A DNA stretch of 64,000 nucleotides from Leifsonia sp. SCN 70-46. Lineage in GTDB: Bacteria > Actinomycetota > Actinomycetes > Actinomycetales > Microbacteriaceae. Numbering within the stretch: position 1 is the stretch's first letter; each line of letters starts with the position of its first letter. The notes beneath the pieces are model-generated. The model was not told the origin of the DNA and searched no databases. It worked only from the letters and a program-made list of their open reading frames with translations. The stretch covers positions 1 to 64,000 of the forward strand of contig MEFY01000002.1 of assembly GCA_001725325.1 (NCBI GenBank), in the 5' to 3' direction. The translations under genes were made by a program, and so were the position numbers. This document shows positions 11,223 to 19,694 of the stretch, piece after piece.

Positions 11223-12452
11223 GTGAAGAGCTACATCGACCTCCTGAAGACGCCCGGAGTGGGGCGCATCATCGCGGCGCAGCTGACGGCCCGATTCCCG
11301 AGCGGGATGCTCTCGCTCGCGTTCCTCATCCACATCGAGCACACGCTGCACTCCTACGGCGCCGCCGGCCTCGTCCTGGGCGCCACGAGCCTCGGCCAGG
11401 CGCTCGCGGGCCCGCTCACGAGCCGGTGGATGGGCGTGTGGGGCATGCGCCGCGTGCTCACCCTCACGCTCATCGTGTGCGCCGCCGCGATCTACACGAT
11501 CGCGCTCGCGCCCCTCACCCTCCCCCTCTACATGATCGTCGGCTTCATCGGAGGGCTCAGCACCCCGCCCGTGCAGCCCGCCGTGCGCACGATCTACCCG
11601 AAGATGGTCAACTCCCGCCAGCTGACCCCGCTGTTCTCCCTCGACGCCTCGGCACAGGAGATCATCTGGATCGCCGGTCCGGTCATCACGACGTTCGTCG
11701 CCGTGCAGATCTCGAGCGTGCTCGCGATCTGCATAGCCGGGGCCTTCCTCGTGGGCGGCGGCATCTGGTTCATCTCCAGCCCCGAGGTCGGGCGCGTGCG
11801 CATCCCGCGCAGCAAGCGCCGCTTCGGCGTCGTGCTGCGCCGCCCCGCCGTGCTGCTCGGCACCATCACGGGCTTCCTGCTCGTCGGCTCGTGCGCCGCG
11901 GTGGAGGCCGGCGTCGTCGCCGTGTTCGGCGAGGGCGGCCCGCAGGCCGGCATCGTCCTCGCGATCTGGGCTATCGGCTCGATCGTGGGCGGCCTCTCGC
12001 TCGGCCACGTGCCCATCGGGCCGTGGGCTCTCGCGCGCCGCATGTTCGCGGTGTTCGTCGGGCTCGCGCTCGCGCTCGGCTACACGCTCGTGCAGGGCTT
12101 CGGCCTGGAGTTCTGGTGGCTCGCCGTCACACTCCTCATCGCGGGCATCGGCATCGCACCCGCCCTCGCCGTCATCTTCGCGATCGTGTCGTCGAGCGTG
12201 AAGTTCAGCGATACTGCCGAGGCGTACGGCTGGGTGGGCACGGGCCAGCTCATCGGGGCGGCGCTCGGCTCCGCGGCCGCCGGATTCCTCATCGACGCGA
12301 ACGGCGCGGTCGGCGCGTTCTGGGCCGCGGGCTCGCTCGCGCTCCTCGGGTTCCTCGCACCCACTGTGCTGCGGCGCTGGCACCCCGACCTGCGCGGCAA
12401 GGACGCGAGCCCGCTCGCCGACACCGAGCCGGTGCCCACGCAGCCCAGCTAG
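11223..12452 (+). CDS. MFS transporter
   Basis: This 409-residue protein shows about twelve hydrophobic segments and the general layout of the major facilitator superfamily, with a basic loop after segment two (SRWMGVWGMRRVL). The first segments include HSYGAAGLVLGATSLGQAL, typical of drug-efflux type MFS proteins of actinobacteria. The start is GTG at 11223. It is divergent from nrdH across a 284-base gap and is followed by family B repeat 12467-12528. The substrate cannot be predicted; no cognate regulator adjoins. Confidence 0.85.
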   Translation: MKSYIDLLKTPGVGRIIAAQLTARFPSGMLSLAFLIHIEHTLHSYGAAGLVLGATSLGQALAGPLTSRWMGVWGMRRVLTLTLIVCAAAIYTIALAPLTLPLYMIVGFIGGLSTPPVQPAVRTIYPKMVNSRQLTPLFSLDASAQEIIWIAGPVITTFVAVQISSVLAICIAGAFLVGGGIWFISSPEVGRVRIPRSKRRFGVVLRRPAVLLGTITGFLLVGSCAAVEAGVVAVFGEGGPQAGIVLAIWAIGSIVGGLSLGHVPIGPWALARRMFAVFVGLALALGYTLVQGFGLEFWWLAVTLLIAGIGIAPALAVIFAIVSSSVKFSDTAEAYGWVGTGQLIGAALGSAAAGFLIDANGAVGAFWAAGSLALLGFLAPTVLRRWHPDLRGKDASPLADTEPVPTQPS

Positions 12453-12466
12453 CCTTCCTGCCGGTC

Positions 12467-12528
12467 GTGTCTCGCTAAGTTGCAGAAGTGGCGCAGATCT
12501 GCGCGACTCGTGCAACTTAGCGAGACAC
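12467..12528. repeat. Intergenic inverted repeat, family B copy 1
   Basis: Perfect 18-base arms at 12467-12484 (GTGTCTCGCTAAGTTGCA) and 12511-12528 enclose 26 bases that contain a second perfect palindrome GCGCAGATCTGCGC (12491-12504). It lies between the convergent MFS gene and FMN reductase gene. The same arms recur at 37835-37902, again between convergent genes. That fits a bidirectional terminator or a REP-like element carried to this site. Confidence 0.85.
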
Positions 12529-12569
12529 ACGGGCCAGGGGCACGGGCCGGGGGGCGGGCCGGGGGCGGG

Positions 12570-13127
12570 CTAGGGGCGCAGCGCCTTGAGCGCGGGGGCG
12601 AGCTCGGCGAGCTCGTCGAGCACCTTGCCGAGGATGGCCGTCTCCTTGTCTCCCGGATGGAACACGCCGTCCTTGATGAGGGTCGACACGAAGTTGATCT
12701 CGACGTTCGCCGTCGTCTTGATCGCGCCGAGGGTCGTGTACACGGGGTCGAAGGCCGCGACGCCGCGCGACCCGCCGGACACCCCGCCGTAGCTCACGAA
12801 CGAGATCGGCTTGCGCCACCACTCCTGGTTCAGGAAGTCGAAGGCGTTCTTGAGCGCGGGCGCGTAGCTGTGGTTGTACTCGGGAGTCACGAAGATGATG
12901 GCGTCGGCCGCATCCACGCGCTCGCTCCATGCGATCGTGTGGGGCTTCGTGTACTGGCGCTTCGAGGGGTGGTGCGGCTCGTCGAGGAACGGCAGGGCGA
13001 TCTCGGCGAGATCGGCCCAGTCGAGCTCGAAGCGGCCGTCGGCCTCGACGCGCGAGCGCACCCACTCCCCCACGGGGAGGCCTGCACGGCCGGGGCGGAC
13101 ACTGCCGATGACGATCATGAGTCTCAT
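12570..13127 (-). CDS. NADPH-dependent FMN reductase family protein
   Basis: This 185-residue flavodoxin-like protein starts MRLMIVIGSVRPGR, the FMN phosphate-binding loop of the NAD(P)H:FMN reductase / ArsH-like family, and contains the second signature PEYNHSYAPALKNAFDFL. Family members reduce free flavins or quinones with NAD(P)H. The ATG at 13127 is chosen because it directly precedes the first beta strand; frames upstream are not protein-like. It is convergent with the MFS gene and divergent from the hydrolase at 13189. Confidence 0.85.
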   Translation of the reverse strand: MRLMIVIGSVRPGRAGLPVGEWVRSRVEADGRFELDWADLAEIALPFLDEPHHPSKRQYTKPHTIAWSERVDAADAIIFVTPEYNHSYAPALKNAFDFLNQEWWRKPISFVSYGGVSGGSRGVAAFDPVYTTLGAIKTTANVEINFVSTLIKDGVFHPGDKETAILGKVLDELAELAPALKALRP

Positions 13128-13188
13128 GTGGCAAGTCAACCACCGGCACTGCTGGGAGCTTCCCGACCGCGACCGGTAGCGTGACGGG

Positions 13189-13887
13189 ATGACCGGAATC
13201 GCCCTCCTCGTGCACGGCCTCAGCTCCGACTCCGAGTCGTGGTGGCGCGTCGCGCCCGCGCTCGAGGAGATGGGCTGGGACGTCATCACCGTCGACCTGC
13301 GCGGCCACGGCCTCGCCGCCCGGGCTGAGAGCTACAGCCTGCGCGAGTATGCGCGCGACCTCGATGACGGGTGGGACCTCGTGGTCGGCCACTCCCTCGG
13401 CGGCGCGGCCGCGGTGCTCGCCGCGCAGCGGCCGAACTTCACGCGCAGCCTCGTGCTCATCGACCCCGTCCTCGAGGTGCGCGAGGAAGATCAGGGGGCG
13501 ATCATGGCCGACCAGGTCGCCGAGCTCTCGTTCACGGCCGAGTCCCTCGCGCGCGACAAGCCGCACTGGCACGAGCTCGACCGCGAGGCCAAGCTCACGG
13601 GCGTGCAGCGCGTCGACCCGCACGCCGTCGTGCGCACGTTCACCGACACGGGGCGCTGGGACGTGACGGCGGAGGCGCGCGCGCTCACGGTGCCCACGCT
13701 CATCCTCTCGGGCGACCCCGGGGTCTACACGATGCTCGACCCCGGGCTCGCGCGCGAGCTGCCCGCCGAGTACGTCGTCATCGAGGGTGCCGGGCACTCC
13801 CCGCACCGCGACCGGCCGGCCGAGACGCTCGCCGCGCTGCGGTCATTCCTGGAGCGTCGGGTCGGTGGGGCCGGGGCCCGGCAGTAG
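13189..13887 (+). CDS. Alpha/beta hydrolase
   Basis: This compact hydrolase of 232 residues has the oxyanion region VHGLSSDSESW, the nucleophile elbow GHSLGG (about residues 66-71), an acid in LSGDPGV and the catalytic histidine in GAGHSPHRDRP. All triad positions are intact. Cap residues are few, so it is close to small esterases or to haloperoxidase-like enzymes. Its last 45 bases overlap the convergent MFS gene at 13843-15132. Substrate unknown. Confidence 0.87.
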   Translation: MTGIALLVHGLSSDSESWWRVAPALEEMGWDVITVDLRGHGLAARAESYSLREYARDLDDGWDLVVGHSLGGAAAVLAAQRPNFTRSLVLIDPVLEVREEDQGAIMADQVAELSFTAESLARDKPHWHELDREAKLTGVQRVDPHAVVRTFTDTGRWDVTAEARALTVPTLILSGDPGVYTMLDPGLARELPAEYVVIEGAGHSPHRDRPAETLAALRSFLERRVGGAGARQ

Positions 13888-15132
13888 CGGGTCGCCGTTG
13901 TCGACATCCTCGGGGTTCGGCAGCGTCATGAGGAAGCGGAAGAAGACGAGGCTCGCGACGACCTCGAGCGCGCCGAAGATGATGAACGGCAGGGCGAGGT
14001 CGACGCGGGCGACGAGCCCGCCGATGAGCGACCCGAGCGGCATCGCGCCCCACAGGAGCGTGCGCCACGTGCCGTGCACGCGGCCGAGCAGGCGGCCGGG
14101 GATGATGCTCTGCCGCAGCGACATGACGAGGATGTTCCACACCGTGATCGCGCCCGAGCTCAGCGCGAAGCTCACGGCTGCGGCCCACACGACCGGCAGC
14201 AGCCCGGTCGTGAGGATGAAGAGCCCCGACACCGTCGTGGCGATGGCCATCGCGAGCCCCGTGCCGAGCCACCCCTTGAGGCGGTTCGCGAAGAGCGCCC
14301 CCGCGAGCCCGCCCACCGCGCCGGAGAGCAGGAACACGCCGAAGAGCGGTTCGGGCACGGCCAGGGTGTCGAGCACGAAGAGCACGAACGACGCGAGGGC
14401 AGCCGAGCTCACGATGCCGCAGAAGGTGCTGAACAACCACAGCGTCACGAGCTGGCGGTTGCCCGCGATGAAGCGGAAGCCGTCGACGAACTGCCGGTAC
14501 CAGGCCACGCGCGGCTCGTCGCTCTCGGCGGTCGCGGCGAACTGACGGCCGGACGCGGCCCTGGGCAGCGCGAGGGCGAGCGCGCCCGCGAGCGCGAAGA
14601 CGAGGCCGTTGATGCCCACGGGGATGAGCACCGACACGGCGAAGAGCGCCGAGGTGAGCGGGCCGGAGAGGAAGTTCTGCACGACGAGCTCGCCCGCCTC
14701 GACGCGGGAGTTGGCGCGCGGCAGGTTGGCCTTGCCCACGATGCTCGGCACGACGGCGCGGATCGCCCCGTCGTACACCGTCTCGAACGCCCCGTACACG
14801 AAGACGACGAGGTAGAGCCACCAGATCGTGAGGGTTCCCGTGAAGACGAGCACGAACGTGAGCGCGGCGAGCGCGGTGCGCACGGCCTGCGCAAGGGCGA
14901 GCGCCCGACGTCGGTCGATGCGGTCGATGAGGATGCCCGCGGGGATCGCGAAGAACAGCCACGGCAGCAGCGCGAGGGCCCCGATCATCGAGATGAGGAG
15001 GGGGTCGTCCGTGAGGCGCGCGGCGAGCAGCGGCATGGCCGTGCGCACGATGCCGTCGCCGAGGCTCGAGGCGAGGTTGGCGGTGAAGATGTTGGCGAAC
15101 GCCCTCCCCAGGGGTTCCGGCCTCGTCGTCAT
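13843..15132 (-). CDS. MFS transporter
   Basis: This 429-residue protein has about twelve hydrophobic segments and resembles the enterobactin-exporter / macrolide-efflux group of MFS proteins. It has a GDGIVRTAMPLLAARLT start region and the loop ILIDRIDRRRALALAQ after the second helix, as in that group. Start ATG at 15132. It overlaps tail to tail with the hydrolase gene by 45 bases, so neither has a separate terminator between them. Substrate not predictable. Confidence 0.87.
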   Translation of the reverse strand: MTTRPEPLGRAFANIFTANLASSLGDGIVRTAMPLLAARLTDDPLLISMIGALALLPWLFFAIPAGILIDRIDRRRALALAQAVRTALAALTFVLVFTGTLTIWWLYLVVFVYGAFETVYDGAIRAVVPSIVGKANLPRANSRVEAGELVVQNFLSGPLTSALFAVSVLIPVGINGLVFALAGALALALPRAASGRQFAATAESDEPRVAWYRQFVDGFRFIAGNRQLVTLWLFSTFCGIVSSAALASFVLFVLDTLAVPEPLFGVFLLSGAVGGLAGALFANRLKGWLGTGLAMAIATTVSGLFILTTGLLPVVWAAAVSFALSSGAITVWNILVMSLRQSIIPGRLLGRVHGTWRTLLWGAMPLGSLIGGLVARVDLALPFIIFGALEVVASLVFFRFLMTLPNPEDVDNGDPLLPGPGPTDPTLQE

Positions 15133-15163
15133 CCTCCCAGCCTAGACACCGCGTCGGACACGA

Positions 15164-15195
15164 CGAGGGCCGCACCCTGTCGGGTGCGGCCCTCG
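15164..15195 (-). terminator. Strong hairpin after the small charged-protein gene
   Basis: Perfect 14-base arms CGAGGGCCGCACCC (15164-15177) and its complement (15182-15195) surround a 4-base loop. It begins 16 bases past the stop of the small gene at 15212-15406 in its direction of transcription, and lies upstream of the MFS gene start, so it separates the two units. Confidence 0.75.
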
Positions 15196-15211
15196 GTGGT
15201 GGTGCGGGTGC

Positions 15212-15406
15212 CTAGGCGGGAGTCGGCTCGTCGTCGTGGTGGAGCTTCTCCTTCACGAAGTCGCTCACCTCGCCGGCCTTGTCCTTCGCGAACTCGGCCG
15301 CGTCCTCGGCCTTGTCCTTCACGAACTCGCCAGCATCGGCGGCGGCGTCCTTCGCCTTGTCGAGGCCCTCCGCGAGGTTCTCCTTGGCGTCATCAACGAA
15401 TCCCAT
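15212..15406 (-). CDS. Small amphipathic stress-type protein
   Basis: This 64-residue protein is rich in Ala, Lys, Asp and Glu in regular 11-residue-like repeats (KDAAADAGEFVKDKAEDAAE), without cysteine or hydrophobic segment. It resembles late-embryogenesis-abundant and CsbD-like proteins associated with stress. The ATG at 15406 is chosen because the paralogue at 15467-15661 begins in the same way (MG-x-x-DDAK). Ends with a His/Asp/Pro tail. Function unknown. Confidence 0.7.
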   Translation of the reverse strand: MGFVDDAKENLAEGLDKAKDAAADAGEFVKDKAEDAAEFAKDKAGEVSDFVKEKLHHDDEPTPA

Positions 15407-15466
15407 GTGCATCCCTTCGAGAGTGAATGCGGCAAGTGCCGACGGACCGAGGATAGTGGCGCCGCG

Positions 15467-15661
15467 TCAGTCGCGCAGGCTCTCCTTGTAGTCGTTCTTG
15501 GCCTTCGTCGCGTCGCGCTCGGCCTCCGCGCGCTTGACGTCGGCCTCGGCCTTGGCCTCGTCCACCCTGTCGCTCAGGCGCTCCTTGGCGTCGTCGACGG
15601 CCTCGCCGATCTTCTTGCCGGTGGCCTCGGCGGCATCCTTAGCGTCGTCGATGAGTCCCAT
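15467..15661 (-). CDS. Small amphipathic protein, paralogue of the previous gene
   Basis: This 64-residue hydrophilic helix begins MGLIDDAKDAAEATGKKIGE and continues as charged, Ala/Lys/Asp/Glu-rich heptad-like sequence. Its start matches that of the gene 60 bases downstream (MGFVDDAKENL), so the pair looks like a tandem duplication. Start ATG at 15661 is chosen for that match; upstream codons are not conserved. A GGAGGAC on the coding strand precedes it. Probably a general stress or desiccation-type protein. Confidence 0.7.
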   Translation of the reverse strand: MGLIDDAKDAAEATGKKIGEAVDDAKERLSDRVDEAKAEADVKRAEAERDATKAKNDYKESLRD

Positions 15662-15793
15662 GTCGTCCTCCTTGGTCGTTGGTCCTTCCACGGTAGGCAC
15701 GCGGCGGCGGATCGGGGAGGGCCTTGCGGTGACGATCGAATCGTGACAAACGTTGGGTACCGCCCGTGAGGCGCCCTCAGTAGCGTGAAAGCC

Positions 15794-16666
15794 ATGAGGC
15801 GCATCATCATCGTTCCCGCAGCACTCGTCCTCGCCGCGCTCTCCCTCACGGGGTGCTCCGCGGCGGGCATGTCGTACGACTCCTCCTCAGGAGGCGGTAT
15901 GGCTCCCACGGTCGGGCAGCCGGCCCCCGAGATCGCCGGCGAGGGCGACTCCTCCTACTCCACGCCCGACGTGCTGCCCGCCGACCGGCAGGTGATCACG
16001 ACCGGCTACGTCACCATCACGGTCGACGACCCGCTGGCGTCCGCGGACGACGCCGTGCGCATCGCCGAGCAGTCCGGCGGGCGCGTCGACGGCCGCAGCG
16101 AGTACGCGCCGCAGGACGAGACCAGCAAGGGCAGCGCCACGCTCACCCTGCGCATCCCCTCCGACGCGCTCACCGCGACCCTCGAGAAGCTCCGCGCGCT
16201 CGGCACCGTGCAGGAGGTGTCGCTCAACAGCAACGACGTCACCACGGTCACGCAGGACCTCGACGCGCGCATCACGGCGCTGAAGGCGTCGATCGAGAGG
16301 ATGCTCGTGCTGCAGTCGAACGCGACGGACATCGACGCGCTCATCCAGCTCGAGACCGCCATCTCCGACCGCCAGGCGGAGCTCGAGAGCCTCGAGTCGC
16401 AGCAGCGCTACTACGCCGACCAGGTCTCGCTCTCGACGGTCACGCTCAACCTCGTGTCGGAGTACGACGCGCCCGTCGCCGAGCCCGACACCTTCCTCTC
16501 CGGCCTCGTCGCCGGCTGGAACGCGTTCGTCGCGTTCTTCGCCGGGCTGCTCGTGGCCCTCGGGGTGCTGCTGCCGTGGCTCGTGTTCGCCGGGATCATC
16601 ACGGCGGCGGTCATCCTCATCGTGCGGTGGAACCGCAGGCGGAAGGATGCCGCGCCGCAGGAGTGA
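15794..16666 (+). CDS. DUF4349 lipoprotein
   Basis: This 290-residue envelope protein begins with a lipoprotein signal (lipobox LTGC, about residue 21), then a Gly/Ser/Pro linker. The DUF4349 domain follows (about 65-225) with a predicted coiled coil in the central region (LEKLRALGTVQEVSL to ESLESQQRYY). A strong transmembrane segment near the C-terminus (about 245-280) is followed by a basic tail. The family is of unknown function and probably surface-anchored at both ends. ATG at 15794 is preferred to GTG at 15785 because it gives a normal signal peptide. Confidence 0.85.
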   Translation: MRRIIIVPAALVLAALSLTGCSAAGMSYDSSSGGGMAPTVGQPAPEIAGEGDSSYSTPDVLPADRQVITTGYVTITVDDPLASADDAVRIAEQSGGRVDGRSEYAPQDETSKGSATLTLRIPSDALTATLEKLRALGTVQEVSLNSNDVTTVTQDLDARITALKASIERMLVLQSNATDIDALIQLETAISDRQAELESLESQQRYYADQVSLSTVTLNLVSEYDAPVAEPDTFLSGLVAGWNAFVAFFAGLLVALGVLLPWLVFAGIITAAVILIVRWNRRRKDAAPQE

Positions 16667-17698
16667 CTAGGACGCGAGGATGTCCTTGACCATCGGCAGC
16701 ACCGTCGAGCCGTAGAGCTCGATCGAGCGCATCATGTGCTCGTGGGGCAGTGTGCCCGCGCTGTACTTCATGTCGAAGCGCTGGATGCCGAGGGTCTGCA
16801 CGGTCTTCGCGATCTTGCGGGCGACGGTCTCGGGCGAGCCGAGGTAGAGCGATCCGTGCTCGACCTCCTGGCGGAACTCGGCGGGCGTCGACTCGCCCCA
16901 GCCGCGCTCGGCGCCGATGCGGTCGCGCATCGCCTTGTGGTGCGAGTAGTACTGCTCGGCGGCGAGCTCGTCGGTGTCGGCGATGTATCCGGGCGAGTGC
17001 ACGGCGATGGGGAGGTCGGGCTTCTCCATCTGCGCGAGCGCGCGGTGGAAGAGGTCGACGTAGGGGGCGAAGCGCGCCGGATCCCCGCCGATGATGGCCA
17101 GCACGAGCGGGAGGCCGTAGCGCGCGGCGCGCACGACGGACTCGGGGCTGCCGCCCACGCCGACCCACGCCGGGAGGTGGCCGCCCTCGGTGCGCGGGTA
17201 GATGTCCTTGTCCTTGAGCGGCGGGCGCAGCTCGCCGGCCCACGTCACGGGCTTCTCCTTGAGCACCTCGGAGAAGAGGTCGAGCTTCTCCTCGAAGAGC
17301 TGCTCGTACATCGAGAGGTCGAAGCCGAATAGCGGGAACGACTCCGTGAACGATCCGCGGCCGAGGATGACCTCGGCCCGGCCGTTGCTCAGGGCGTCGA
17401 TGGTCGCGAAGCGCTGGAAGACGCGGATGGGGTCGTCCGAGCTCAGGACCGTGACCGCCGAGCCCAGGTGGATGTTCTTGGTCGCCGTCGCGATGCCCGC
17501 GAGCACGACCTCGGGGGCGGAGACGGCGAAGTCGACGCGGTGGTGCTCCCCCACGCCGATGAAGTCGATGCCGAGCTCGTCGGCGAGCACGGCCTCCGCG
17601 ACGACGTTGCGGATGACCTGCGCCTGGCTCACCTCGCCGCCGTCCGGGGTGACCGTCACGTCGCCGAAGGTGTCGAGCCCGAATTCCACGCCTGCCAT
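16667..17698 (-). CDS. LLM-class flavin-dependent oxidoreductase
   Basis: This 343-residue protein belongs to the bacterial luciferase-like monooxygenase superfamily. It starts GVEFGLDTFGD, contains GVGEHHR after the first helices, LGSAVTVLSSDDP, and the RAEVILGRGSFTESFPLFG segment that forms the flavin pocket. The C-terminal GSPETVARKI motif is typical. These enzymes use FMNH2 or F420. ATG at 17698 is preceded by GAGAGGGAGAC. It is convergent with the DUF4349 gene with no space between stops. Confidence 0.88.
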   Translation of the reverse strand: MAGVEFGLDTFGDVTVTPDGGEVSQAQVIRNVVAEAVLADELGIDFIGVGEHHRVDFAVSAPEVVLAGIATATKNIHLGSAVTVLSSDDPIRVFQRFATIDALSNGRAEVILGRGSFTESFPLFGFDLSMYEQLFEEKLDLFSEVLKEKPVTWAGELRPPLKDKDIYPRTEGGHLPAWVGVGGSPESVVRAARYGLPLVLAIIGGDPARFAPYVDLFHRALAQMEKPDLPIAVHSPGYIADTDELAAEQYYSHHKAMRDRIGAERGWGESTPAEFRQEVEHGSLYLGSPETVARKIAKTVQTLGIQRFDMKYSAGTLPHEHMMRSIELYGSTVLPMVKDILAS

Positions 17699-17773
17699 GT
17701 CTCCCTCTCTTCGATGCGTTCGCATCGACCGGGTCAACGCGGCGGATGCGCCGCGCATTCCCGCGCGCGACGA

Positions 17774-17799
17774 AGCCCCGGGCCGTGAGGCCCGGGGCT
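17774..17799 (-). terminator. Hairpin after the glp-linked hydrolase gene
   Basis: Arms AGCCCCGGGCC (17774-17784) and GGCCCGGGGCT (17789-17799) are perfect 11-base complements around GTGA. It starts 16 bases past the stop of the gene at 17816-19657 and is positioned to end the glpD-glpK-hydrolase transcript. Confidence 0.72.
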
Positions 17800-17815
17800 C
17801 CGCGTCATCCTGTGG

Positions 17816-19657
17816 CTAGTAGATGACCGTGAGCGTGTTGGTCACGGCCACGAGGGTCACCACCGCGGCGCTGATGAAGCCGCCGATGTAGGGGTTGCCC
17901 GTCACGCGGTAGAGCTTGCGCGAGAGCACAGCGGTTGCCGCGAGGATCAGGATCACCGGGAACAGCCAGATGCTGAAGATGCCCCCGAAGCCCGGGATGG
18001 GCTCGCCCGTGATGAAGAACGTCACGTACTGCGCGACCACCAGCACGATGGGCGCGAGCGCGTTGACGAGCGCGAGCACCGCCGTGTTCAGCCACTCCTT
18101 GCCCCGGAGGGTGAAGCGGTTGAAGACGTTGATCGCCACCGAGTTCGCGAGGAAGTACAGCAGGAAGAACGGCACGTAGAGCAGCGCGATCCAGAGCTTG
18201 TCGGCGCCGAAGTCCTTCACGGCGACGACCCACCAGCGGAAGTCGGTGTTGAGCAGCCACTGGAAGAAGAACACGATGCCGTAGGCCGCCGCGACGGTCA
18301 CGACGCCCAGGCCGATGCCCTGGAAGAACTTCGTCCAGCCGGGGAGCAGGCCGAGCTCGCGCACCTTCAGGCCGTTGCGACGGCCGAACAGGAAGTACGA
18401 GATCGCCATGATCGCGATCGACGCGACGCCGTTGATCGCGGCCCAGAACGCGATGAAGAACACCGCTCCCTGCGTGAAGATCGTGGGCACGACGTTGAAC
18501 GCGATGCCCTGGATCCACGGCGCCTGGCTCAGGAGCACGTAGCTCACGCCCGAGAACAGCGCGGAGACGACCATGGCGCCCCAGAACCAGCCGAGTCCGG
18601 CGCGCGTGTTGGCGACGGCGGCGGGCTGGTCGACCTTGAGGCCCGCGAAGGCCCGGGTCGTGAGCAGCGCGCGGGCGAAGGCGAGGAGGAAGATCATGAA
18701 GCCGATGAGACCGAGGGTCGTGAACAGCTCCTTCCACTGCCAGACCTGCGAGCCCGAGTCGATGGCGGTGGGGGCGCCGAACGCCTCCTGCCAGAACGCG
18801 AGCTGGTCGGAGACCGTCTGCGCGGAGATCGTGCCCCACGGGTGGGTCTGCGCGGGCGTGTAGACCACGCGGATCGAGCCGCCGTCGTCGTAGATCGTGT
18901 TCGCCTCGCGGGTCTCGGTGATCTTCGACGGGTCCTCGCCGTAGTTGAGGAACGACTGCGCGTTGGGCGTCGTGATGTAGTCGCGCGGCGACGTCAGGCG
19001 CACTCCCTCGGCGCTGTAGCTGCGGAAGAAGAACTCGTCGTACTGGTCGGCGACGAGGCCCGTGTCACGGTCCCCGTACATGTTGAAGTACGCGTTGTCG
19101 TTCGCGGCGTCGGTGTAGACCGGGTCGTTGTCGACGAGGAACACGGCGGCGATGAGCTGCTTGTCGGCGGCGTTGTCGATCGCGACCGAGAAGTTGGCCG
19201 CGCGGGCGCCGTTCGAGTGGCCCGAGACGCCGATCTTGGCGGTGTCGACGTAGGGAAGGTCTGCGAGGAGCTTCACCGCGTCGTACATGCCCGTGCCGTT
19301 GGCCGCGAGGTCCGAGTACTTGAGGTAGTCGGAGTCGCCGTGGCCGTACATGTCGATCGACAGCACGACGTAGCCGCGGCGCGCGAGCTCCACGTAGTTC
19401 GCGTCCTGCATCTCCTTGTTGTTCCACCAGCCGTGCGAGACGACGATGGCCGGAGCCTTGTTGTCTGCCGAGACGCCGTTGGGCTTGAAGAGCAGCGCGC
19501 TCATCGACTCGCCGTTCGACGTCTCCCAGCTCATGTCCTTCACCGTGACGGTGTAGCCGGACGTCTGCACGGCCGAGGCCACGACGGACGACACGACCAT
19601 GAGCACCAGCGACAGAGCCAGCCAGAAGCTGTTCCGTCTCACCAGTCTTTCCTTCAT
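17816..19657 (-). CDS. Membrane-anchored alpha/beta hydrolase
   Basis: This 613-residue protein has an N-terminal signal-anchor (about 9-35) and an extracytoplasmic alpha/beta hydrolase domain (about 60-290) with nucleophile elbow GHSNGA and an MYGHGDSD turn. About seven hydrophobic segments follow (about 310-613). The hydrolase part resembles S15-type or DltE-like surface peptidases/esterases; fusion to a polytopic membrane region is seen in some firmicutes and actinobacteria. The ATG at 19657 has AGGGAGTGAA directly upstream; ATG at 19693, overlapping the glpK stop region, is an alternative. It follows glpK closely and probably shares its transcript. No lipid link is proved. Confidence 0.75.
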   Translation of the reverse strand: MKERLVRRNSFWLALSLVLMVVSSVVASAVQTSGYTVTVKDMSWETSNGESMSALLFKPNGVSADNKAPAIVVSHGWWNNKEMQDANYVELARRGYVVLSIDMYGHGDSDYLKYSDLAANGTGMYDAVKLLADLPYVDTAKIGVSGHSNGARAANFSVAIDNAADKQLIAAVFLVDNDPVYTDAANDNAYFNMYGDRDTGLVADQYDEFFFRSYSAEGVRLTSPRDYITTPNAQSFLNYGEDPSKITETREANTIYDDGGSIRVVYTPAQTHPWGTISAQTVSDQLAFWQEAFGAPTAIDSGSQVWQWKELFTTLGLIGFMIFLLAFARALLTTRAFAGLKVDQPAAVANTRAGLGWFWGAMVVSALFSGVSYVLLSQAPWIQGIAFNVVPTIFTQGAVFFIAFWAAINGVASIAIMAISYFLFGRRNGLKVRELGLLPGWTKFFQGIGLGVVTVAAAYGIVFFFQWLLNTDFRWWVVAVKDFGADKLWIALLYVPFFLLYFLANSVAINVFNRFTLRGKEWLNTAVLALVNALAPIVLVVAQYVTFFITGEPIPGFGGIFSIWLFPVILILAATAVLSRKLYRVTGNPYIGGFISAAVVTLVAVTNTLTVIY

Positions 19658-19694
19658 TTCACTCCCTTGTGTGTGTTGCGTTTGGTTGGTCATT

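Noticed and set aside
11022-12530. Long minus-strand open frame of about 500 codons opposite the MFS gene
   Set aside because: Typical antisense open frame of a G+C-rich gene: Arg/Glu/Ala/His repeats and no domain.
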